This document shows, in pieces, positions 33,375 to 39,109 of a stretch of DNA of 39,109 nucleotides. The stretch is from assembly GCF_029945705.1 (NCBI RefSeq), contig NZ_JAQSDC010000014.1:1-39109 (forward strand), read 5' to 3'. The notes under the pieces are model-generated. The model was not told the origin of the DNA and searched no databases. It saw only the letters and a program-made list of their open reading frames with translations. Each line of letters opens with the position of its first letter. Position 1 is the first letter of the stretch. The DNA is from Methylotenera sp. Lineage in GTDB: Bacteria; Pseudomonadota; Gammaproteobacteria; Burkholderiales; Methylophilaceae. The translations under genes and the position numbers were made by a program.

Positions 33375-33917
33375 TCATGGCAAAGTCACCAAACCAGTGG
33401 TTTGGTTAATGCTCACAAATGTGCTTTGTGAGCCTAACCTGAGAAGCACGCCACTATTGGCTTGTAGCGCACCTTCATTGCCGCCTATGCCATCAAAGCC
33501 TTGCATTTGAGCGACGTTGGGCGCGATGAGTAATTGCGTTCGTGCTGAACCACCTGCCCTGAACTGCGGTGTGAGTGTGACGCCTTGCGAAAAGGCGCTA
33601 TTAGTCACGTTCAAGTCAGTGGCGCGTTTAGTCAGTGGGTCGATGATAGCGCTGGTCAAATTGCCGTTGCTGGTTGAGTAATAAAGCCTCAAACGTCCAG
33701 ACGTAGTTCTGCCATCTATCAGCACATAGCCATTGGTGCGCCTAGCCTCACTTAGCGCAAAACGCAGTGTATTGGCGGTTTCTTCCGCTGCTACATTCAG
33801 CTTTTGTGGGTCGTTAGAACCCAGCAAGGGGAGCGTCACGGTAGCGACGACCCCCAAGATGGTAACCACAATCATCATTTCAAGCAGGCTAAAACCGCTT
33901 TGGGCGATTTTATTCAT
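33375..33917 (-). CDS. FimT/GspH-like minor pilin
   Basis: A 180-aa prepilin with SG followed by FSLLEMMIVVTILGVVATVT, cleavage after Gly8 and Glu at +5. The GspH/FimT fold is indicated by ETANTLRFALSEARRTNGYV (about 47-66), LRLYYST and the C-terminal VLLRLGSQSTFVSINQTTG strands. FimT in some species binds DNA, but no such inference is safe here. It follows the major pilin gene by 24 bp. Confidence 0.87.
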   Translation of the reverse strand: MNKIAQSGFSLLEMMIVVTILGVVATVTLPLLGSNDPQKLNVAAEETANTLRFALSEARRTNGYVLIDGRTTSGRLRLYYSTSNGNLTSAIIDPLTKRATDLNVTNSAFSQGVTLTPQFRAGGSARTQLLIAPNVAQMQGFDGIGGNEGALQANSGVLLRLGSQSTFVSINQTTGLVTLP

Positions 33918-33941
33918 ACTAAGCTAAATTTTAATTTAGGC

Positions 33942-34520
33942 TTAGTGTGAAGCGTAAGTGTTGACTTGACCGCTATCGAGAGCATTGCTGTTCATAACGA
34001 TTTGGCCAGTCTTATTATCGTAAGCCCAGCCACCTGTTGCAGCGGAAGGAGCAAGCGCAACACCAGTTAACTGAATAGCAATGTCAGCAGCTAGCGAACC
34101 TTTGTTGTTAATTGGTTCAGCAGGGAAGCCTTTACGCAAATATGGGCCAAGTATGGTTTGAGTCGCAGCACCAGTACATGTGGCACCAGTCTTATCGCTA
34201 TACAAAGTCAACTGACTAATCACTGCTTGCGAAGTATCAATTGCGCCCGTGCCAGCTGAACCAGCAGAGCAGGTTGCACCTGTAGCCGCCACTTGACCTG
34301 GATACTTACCACCATGTTGTGCTTTATAAAGCTCGATGGCTGAACGTAAAGCATTGAGGTTAGAATCCAGCGCAGCTTCTTGTGCATCAACGGTGGAGCT
34401 TGAAAATTGTGGAATCACAATCGCCGCTAAAATCGCCAAAATAATCACAACGATTAGCAATTCAACGAGGGTGAAGCCTTTTTGAATCAGCTTCATTGGT
34501 TTTTTGATAGTTAAGTACAT
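33942..34520 (-). CDS. Major pilin / GspG-like prepilin
   Basis: A 192-aa prepilin with the strongest N-terminal consensus in the window: QKG followed by FTLVELLIVVIILAILAAIV, with Glu at +5. The mature protein has a GspG/PilA-type helix (LDSNLNALRSAIELYKAQHG), a KYPGQ segment and a C-terminal WAYDNKTGQIVMNS strand seen in GspG-like pilins. Three Cys in the variable loops may pair. AAAGGA lies about 7 bp before ATG 34520; a second ATG (MKLIQ) nine codons later is less well placed. It is the first gene after a 125-bp gap, as expected for a highly expressed subunit with its own promoter. Confidence 0.88.
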   Translation of the reverse strand: MYLTIKKPMKLIQKGFTLVELLIVVIILAILAAIVIPQFSSSTVDAQEAALDSNLNALRSAIELYKAQHGGKYPGQVAATGATCSAGSAGTGAIDTSQAVISQLTLYSDKTGATCTGAATQTILGPYLRKGFPAEPINNKGSLAADIAIQLTGVALAPSAATGGWAYDNKTGQIVMNSNALDSGQVNTYASH

Positions 34521-34582
34521 CTTAAATCCTTTCTAGGGTGGTCATCATAATAACGGTAGTATTTGGCGTATCTTTAATAGTG

Positions 34583-34612
34583 TTTATGTGGCATTTGCGG
34601 GCAGAGCATCAA
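34583..34612 (-). promoter_or_regulatory. Candidate promoter for the pilin operon
   Basis: On the minus strand, TTGATG (34612-34607) and CATAAA (34588-34583) are 18 bp apart, about 65 bp upstream of the major pilin ATG, in the only sizeable gap of the operon. Match is moderate; no sigma-54 -24/-12 pattern is visible in this gap. Confidence 0.3.
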
Positions 34613-34645
34613 GGTTCATATATAGATGATTTTCATAGAATTTCC

Positions 34646-35785
34646 TTAATGAACGGCGCGTGATAGTTTAAATATCGGCAAAATAAGCGAGATCACAATC
34701 AAGCCCACCACTACGCCCATTAGCACCAACATAATGGGTTCGATTGATTTTGAGAGTATGGTGATGCGTTTGGTAAGTTCGCGTTCGTAAAAGTCCGCCA
34801 CGCGTGACATGACTAAGCCTAAGTTGCCCGTTTGCTCCCCCGTGGCTACCATTTGGCGCACCATAGGCGGCACAAAAGGCGTGTTGGTAAAGCCAATGGC
34901 AATGCCGCGCCCTTCGTTAACGTGGTTCCGCACCTCATCCAAAAACTTAACAAATACTAGATTTTTAACTACGCCTTGGCTGGCTTTGAGCGCCACGGTA
35001 ATTGGCACGCCGTTTGATAGCGACAGCCCAAGTACACTAAGCGTTTGGCTTAGGTAAATTTGCCGATAAATGTCTTTAATAAGTGGCGCATTCATTTTAA
35101 ATTGATCGAACACCAGTTTGCCAGCTGGGCTTTTCATCCAAGTCATGGTTGCCCAGCCTGCGGCAACTAAGCCGACGATAATCAGAATCCAGTAATGGCG
35201 CACAAAGCCAGAGAGCGCCATGAGAAAAATGGTGGTAATGGGGAGCTGGTCGTGAATTGACGCAAATAAAACTTCGAATTTTGGAAAAATCACTACTAAA
35301 ACAAACACCACTACCGCAATTGAAAACGCAATTAAAAAGGCTGGGTAAGAAAGTGCAGAGACGATATTGCTGCGTAACTGGCTATTTTTCTCATCCATTC
35401 TCAGTAATTGCGAAAGCACCTGTGGCAAAAAGCCGCCTTGCTCAGCCGCAAATACCAAGCTAGTGTAAGTGGTAGAGAACATTTCAGGATGTTGTTCTAA
35501 AGCCACAGAAAAGCTTTTACCTTCGCTGATAGTGTCTACCAACGATCCAATAATGTCTGCTAGTAACACTTCTTCAGTTTGTTGTTGCATGGCTTTGAGC
35601 GCTTCTAGCAGGCTCACACCTGTCTCCAGTAGCAGCGATAAGCGCTCAGTAAACACCATGCGTTGGTCTAGACTAATGGTCGGCGCACCAAAGCGTATTT
35701 CTACGTTCCAATTGCGTTTAGCTGGCTTGCTGGCTTGCGCTTGATTATTGCTAGCTACGGGTGTTGGGTTGATATTGATTGCCAT
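34646..35785 (-). CDS. PilC/GspF-type platform protein
   Basis: A 379-aa inner-membrane platform protein. Two repeated cytoplasmic domains carry MVFTERLSLLLETGVSLLEA and FAAEQGGFLPQVL in the first, and QTLSVLGLSLSNGVPITVAL and VATGEQTGNLGLVMS in the second. Hydrophobic segments lie at about 150-172, 195-217 and 350-372. A Pro/Asn/Ala-rich N-terminal tail of about 35 residues is typical. It follows the ATPase gene by 7 bp and would bind that ATPase in the cytoplasm. The second, unrelated copy of this family in the window is the mshG product. Confidence 0.92.
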   Translation of the reverse strand: MAININPTPVASNNQAQASKPAKRNWNVEIRFGAPTISLDQRMVFTERLSLLLETGVSLLEALKAMQQQTEEVLLADIIGSLVDTISEGKSFSVALEQHPEMFSTTYTSLVFAAEQGGFLPQVLSQLLRMDEKNSQLRSNIVSALSYPAFLIAFSIAVVVFVLVVIFPKFEVLFASIHDQLPITTIFLMALSGFVRHYWILIIVGLVAAGWATMTWMKSPAGKLVFDQFKMNAPLIKDIYRQIYLSQTLSVLGLSLSNGVPITVALKASQGVVKNLVFVKFLDEVRNHVNEGRGIAIGFTNTPFVPPMVRQMVATGEQTGNLGLVMSRVADFYERELTKRITILSKSIEPIMLVLMGVVVGLIVISLILPIFKLSRAVH

Positions 35786-35792
35786 AGATTTT

Positions 35793-37826
35793 CTAGCCCG
35801 CGTGTATGACGCGCGCGACCTCCTCTATGGTGGTGCGGCCTTCTAAAGCCCGCTGTATGCCATCGTCAAACAAGGTTTTGTAACCTTCCGCTACTGTAAA
35901 GGCTTGCAGTTCGGCTTTGCTTGGGTTTTTGGCCATCAGTTGCTGTAAGCCATCAGTCGATTCAATAATTTCATGAATGCCCAAACGCCCGCGATAGCCA
36001 GAATCGTAACAAGCAGGGCAGCCTTTACCTTTGGTTAACCTTGCGCCATCAGGCCAGTGGTATTTGTGTGCAAGTTCGGGTGGCGGTAAATAGGTGGTTT
36101 TGCAAGCAGGGCACACGCCGCGCACCAAGCGCTGCGCCACAACGCCTGCCAAAGCTGATGACAATAAATAAGGCTCTACGCCCATATCTGTCATCCGTGA
36201 TAGTGCGCCAACGGCATCATTGGTGTGTAATGTTGAAAGCACCAAATGCCCTGTTAGCGCGGCTTGCACGGCGATTTCTGCGGTTTCACGGTCACGAATT
36301 TCACCGACCATGATGATGTCTGGGTCTTGCCTTAATACGTGCTTGAGCATTTTGGCAAAGGGTAAGCCAATGGCCTCATTCACCTGATTTTGGTTAATGA
36401 TGTCCAGCTGATACTCCACAGGGTCTTCAATGGTGACGATGTTTTTTTCTATGCTTTTTAACTGGTTGATTGAAGCATAAAGCGTGGTAGTTTTGCCGCT
36501 ACCCGTTGGCCCTGTGACTAGAATCAAGCCATAACTGCGGCCCAGCAGTTTTTTCAGTGTGGCTAAGTTAGAGGTGTTCATACCGAGTTTTTCAACATCG
36601 AGAATGGAGTTGTTTTTATCCAGCACGCGCAATACTACTTTTTCGCCGTAAATACCTGACAAAGAGCTGAAACGTAAATCCACGCTACGGCCTTGTGTGG
36701 TCACTTGCATGCGGCCATCTTGCGGCAATCGGCGCTCGGCAATATCTAAATTTGCCATCACTTTTAAGCGCGAAACAATGGCCGGGTGTAGGTCGGCGCG
36801 GGTAGAAAGTACTTCATAGAGCACGCCATCAATACGAAAGCGCACGAATGAGCGGTTGCGACCGCTTTCAATATGAATATCACTGGCGCCATCGCGCACT
36901 GCACGTTGAATTAAGCCATTGACCAAGGTGATGACGGGGCTGCTGCCTGCCATTTCATCAATGTGTGTGTAATCAGATTGCGCTTGCTCCACTAGCTCAA
37001 TATCCGTCGCCATGTTTTCGACGAGTTCAGTGCTCAAATCATTACCGCTGTAGGCATCAAGCTGATATTTTAAAATGTCTTCACGCTTAGCCAGCACCAA
37101 GCGTAATTTGAAGCCTGTAATGCCTTGAATTTCATCTAAAGCAGGAATCGCGTGCGGGTCAGTGGTCGCTAAAATCAGCGTGTCGTGCACCTTAAACATA
37201 GGTAGCACTTCTAGCCTACGGATGACATCGCGGCTAATTAAGTTGGTGGCTGAAATTTCATAAAGCCCAGTTCTAAGTGAAATATACGGTATGCGTAATT
37301 GCTGGCTAAGCGCTGTGAGTAAGTCATTTTCTGAAATAGAGCCGTTACTCACCAGTATTTTACCCATACGCTTATTGGTGGAAGCTTGCAGGTGCATAGC
37401 TTCTTCTAAGCGCGACTCAGTGACTACGCCCATCTCTAAAAGAATCTGCCCGAGTTTTAAGTTTGGACGAACGGTGAAATCTTCTCCAACAGAGTGCAGC
37501 TCACCAAAACTAGCAGTATTTAATGCTGTATGGTCGCCAAGGCCCGTGACCACGAGTATGTCTTTTACCAATGTAGTTGGATTGGTGTATTTAAGGTAAC
37601 CACCGTTATGGGTAAGCTTGGTATTGGCTTCTAGCATGATTTCTAGCGCACGACCACCGAGTAAAGATACTCTTTCTAAATCCAGCACCACATAAACCTT
37701 GTGTGCGAGCAAGCAATTTAAAATAGCATCTTCAAGCGCTTTGCAGGCAGCTTCATCCGCCAGCGAACCTGCTGGTGACAGATAGTTCATGATGCCTATC
37801 ATGCTATTTGCAATGGGTTCAGCCAT
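35793..37826 (-). CDS. STAS-MshEN-GspE/PilB fusion ATPase
   Basis: A 677-aa assembly ATPase, over 100 residues longer than MshE. Residues about 10-105 look like a STAS domain (alternating strands and helices, VYVVLDLERVSLLGGRALEI and LKYTNPTTLVKDILVVTGL), as in anti-sigma-factor antagonists. Next come two MshEN c-di-GMP motifs, K124-Q147 and R153-Q176, both with the LG/MG...G...L...Q spacing. The motor domain has ASDIHIE, Walker A GPTGSGKT, Walker B DIIMVGEIRD and a tetracysteine zinc site (CPAC...CPAC). Its start overlaps the HD-GYP stop by one base. The motor is clearly functional by sequence; the STAS identification is by fold pattern and less certain. Confidence 0.9.
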   Translation of the reverse strand: MAEPIANSMIGIMNYLSPAGSLADEAACKALEDAILNCLLAHKVYVVLDLERVSLLGGRALEIMLEANTKLTHNGGYLKYTNPTTLVKDILVVTGLGDHTALNTASFGELHSVGEDFTVRPNLKLGQILLEMGVVTESRLEEAMHLQASTNKRMGKILVSNGSISENDLLTALSQQLRIPYISLRTGLYEISATNLISRDVIRRLEVLPMFKVHDTLILATTDPHAIPALDEIQGITGFKLRLVLAKREDILKYQLDAYSGNDLSTELVENMATDIELVEQAQSDYTHIDEMAGSSPVITLVNGLIQRAVRDGASDIHIESGRNRSFVRFRIDGVLYEVLSTRADLHPAIVSRLKVMANLDIAERRLPQDGRMQVTTQGRSVDLRFSSLSGIYGEKVVLRVLDKNNSILDVEKLGMNTSNLATLKKLLGRSYGLILVTGPTGSGKTTTLYASINQLKSIEKNIVTIEDPVEYQLDIINQNQVNEAIGLPFAKMLKHVLRQDPDIIMVGEIRDRETAEIAVQAALTGHLVLSTLHTNDAVGALSRMTDMGVEPYLLSSALAGVVAQRLVRGVCPACKTTYLPPPELAHKYHWPDGARLTKGKGCPACYDSGYRGRLGIHEIIESTDGLQQLMAKNPSKAELQAFTVAEGYKTLFDDGIQRALEGRTTIEEVARVIHAG

Positions 37827-39058
37827 TAAGCGTCTACTTTTTCTCGTCTAATATTAAATAGCTTCAGCCATTCTGGTTCTGTTGAGACTACTTTTTTGAA
37901 TATTTCTACAATCGCTGGGTCTAGCTGTGCGCCAGACACACGCGCTATTTCTGACATGGCAACCTCATGGCTTCGCCCTGCGCGGTAAGCACGTGAACTG
38001 GTGATGGAATCGTAAGTGTCGGCCACCGCGATAATGCGTCCGTGCAAAGGAATGCGTTCACCTTTAAGGCCATGTGGGTAACCTTTACCGTCGTACATTT
38101 CTTGATGATGTCGAGCACCAAGCACGGCTTTATCTAAGTGCTTAATGTGGCGCAGAATTTCGTAACTGCGTTCTGGATGCACCATAATAAAGGTATATTC
38201 GTCTTTGGTAAGCTTGCTAGGTTTACACAATACCGCATCTGGAATGCCAATTTTTCCAACATCGTGCAACAAAGAGCCCCAATGTAAATCTTCTAACTCC
38301 TCAGTGGGTAAACTCATGGCTTTGCCAATTTCCATGGATAAATAGTGTACGCGTTCACTGTGTCCGCGAGTGTAGGGATCTTTGGCTTCTACGGCTTCAA
38401 TGAGCGTCATTGCCAGTTGTTCGTTAAACTCCTTCATACTTTCTAGCAATTGATAGGTATTACTAAGGCTAGACAATTGATTGGCGAGTACTTCACCTAG
38501 TTTGCGGTCGCTATTGGTAAAGTCGGGTTTATCTTGGTGATTAAGTAATACCACTAAAGCATCAACCTTGCCTTCAGTATGCACTGGGCAGGCCGTCACT
38601 TTATAAGGCATGTCGGTAAAAATGTAAGCGCGTCTTGGGTCGTTGGCGTCGTTTAACACGATTGTATCGCCCGAAGCTTGAACAAAGCGATAAAGGTCGC
38701 CACGCATTTCTACTAGCACTAAGTCTAAGTTGTGAATCTCTTTGCTTAGCGAAGTTGCATATTGGCAAACATTTTTAGAAGGCTGTACAAATGCGATGAC
38801 ATCTACATTAAGATGCTCAGTAGCTGATTGCAACAAACTTTGAAATACCTTGGTGTTTTCGCCGGTATGCGTTTGCACATGTTGGTCTACTGCATAAACC
38901 AAATGTAACTCTTCATAACGTGCGCCAAGCTCCTCAGTCATCATTTCAAGATCGGCTTTATGCTTAAATTCGTCAGCAATACCCGCAGCAAGGTCATCAA
39001 TCGTTTCGGCTAGATGGTCGACAGTGATAGGTGCGCTATTTTCTCTAAAATAATCAAC
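37826..39058 (-). CDS. GAF/HD-GYP c-di-GMP phosphodiesterase, 5'-truncated by an IS end
   Basis: Phosphodiesterase that degrades cyclic di-GMP. Numbered from the first ATG in the window (38944), a GAF-like domain lies at about 28-165. The HD-GYP domain covers about 180-360, with RGHSERVHYLS, LLHDVGKIGIP (HD at 227-228) and HHQEMYDGKGYPHGLKGE (GYP at 288-290), so all catalytic motifs are intact. The frame stays open for 38 more codons upstream of that ATG, encoding a protein-like acidic helix (ETIDDLAAGIADEF). It then runs into the putative IS terminus at 39059. The true start is therefore outside the window or destroyed. It is coupled to the ATPase gene by a 1-bp overlap. Confidence 0.87.
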   Translation of the reverse strand, partial: VDYFRENSAPITVDHLAETIDDLAAGIADEFKHKADLEMMTEELGARYEELHLVYAVDQHVQTHTGENTKVFQSLLQSATEHLNVDVIAFVQPSKNVCQYATSLSKEIHNLDLVLVEMRGDLYRFVQASGDTIVLNDANDPRRAYIFTDMPYKVTACPVHTEGKVDALVVLLNHQDKPDFTNSDRKLGEVLANQLSSLSNTYQLLESMKEFNEQLAMTLIEAVEAKDPYTRGHSERVHYLSMEIGKAMSLPTEELEDLHWGSLLHDVGKIGIPDAVLCKPSKLTKDEYTFIMVHPERSYEILRHIKHLDKAVLGARHHQEMYDGKGYPHGLKGERIPLHGRIIAVADTYDSITSSRAYRAGRSHEVAMSEIARVSGAQLDPAIVEIFKKVVSTEPEWLKLFNIRREKVDA

Positions 39059-39109
39059 TGACCCCTGTTGAAAAAAGTGGACACTTTTTATCGTATAAAA
39101 TGACGAAAA
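39059..39109. mobile_element. Terminal fragment of an IS3-like insertion sequence
   Basis: TGACCCCTGTTGAAAAAAGT followed by GGACAC resembles the terminal inverted repeats of IS3-group elements, which begin with TG and carry a GTGGACAC-type segment. It abruptly replaces protein-like sequence in the HD-GYP reading frame. The window ends 51 bp in, so no transposase is visible. Family call is from the terminus only. Confidence 0.5.

Overview
This window looks like a piece of a betaproteobacterial chromosome, most likely from the Methylophilaceae (a Methylotenera-like methylotroph). That placement is inference from the AT-leaning composition, the gene style and the MSHA-like gene order; no rRNA or other marker is present to prove it. 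Both ends run into what look like insertion-sequence termini (IS21-like at 1-60, IS3-like at 39059-39109), each cutting a cyclic-di-GMP gene. The window may therefore be a whole contig that stops at multicopy repeats.

Region 1 (61-16378, + strand) starts with the 3' part of a GGDEF diguanylate cyclase. It is followed by a sigma-54-type response regulator and an MSHA-like pilus/secretion cluster: ExeA-like ATPase with a SPOR tail, lipoprotein secretin MshL, TPR protein, MshE ATPase, MshG platform protein, a PilM/PilN-like fusion, PilO-like and PilP-like proteins, and two unusual pseudopilins. One of these is 601 aa, lacks Glu+5 and carries a Cys-rich insert. No major pilin is present on this side.

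Region 2 (16384-25586) is mostly housekeeping. It holds a MoeB/ThiF-type activating enzyme, a DUF559 endonuclease gene inside a 41-bp perfect inverted repeat, a QmcA/NfeD membrane pair, a photolyase-like protein with apparently reversed domain order, LemA and a GIDE/EF-hand membrane protein, valS with a strong bidirectional terminator, and a rhodanese-tusA pair.

Region 3 (25710-39058, - strand) is a second, fuller type IV pilus/type II-like machine. In transcription order it is: HD-GYP phosphodiesterase (5'-truncated), STAS-MshEN-GspE ATPase, platform protein, major pilin, FimT/GspH, PilV/GspI and PilW/GspJ minor pilins, an 817-aa PilX-like pilin carrying DNRLRE and Kelch domains, then PilM, PilN, PilO, PilP and a secretin. 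The genes overlap or nearly touch, so most form one operon.

The two machines face each other across the housekeeping block. Each has its own secretin, ATPase, platform and alignment proteins and one large Glu+5-less pilin suited to the fibre tip. Both ATPases carry an N-terminal c-di-GMP-binding MshEN region, and the window edges encode c-di-GMP synthesis (GGDEF) and breakdown (HD-GYP). The most unusual gene is the 817-aa pilin, in which a six-bladed Kelch propeller appears to be inserted into a DNRLRE beta-domain. No prepilin peptidase, retraction ATPase, tRNA, rRNA or CRISPR array is visible, and no gene-free stretch exceeds about 220 bases.
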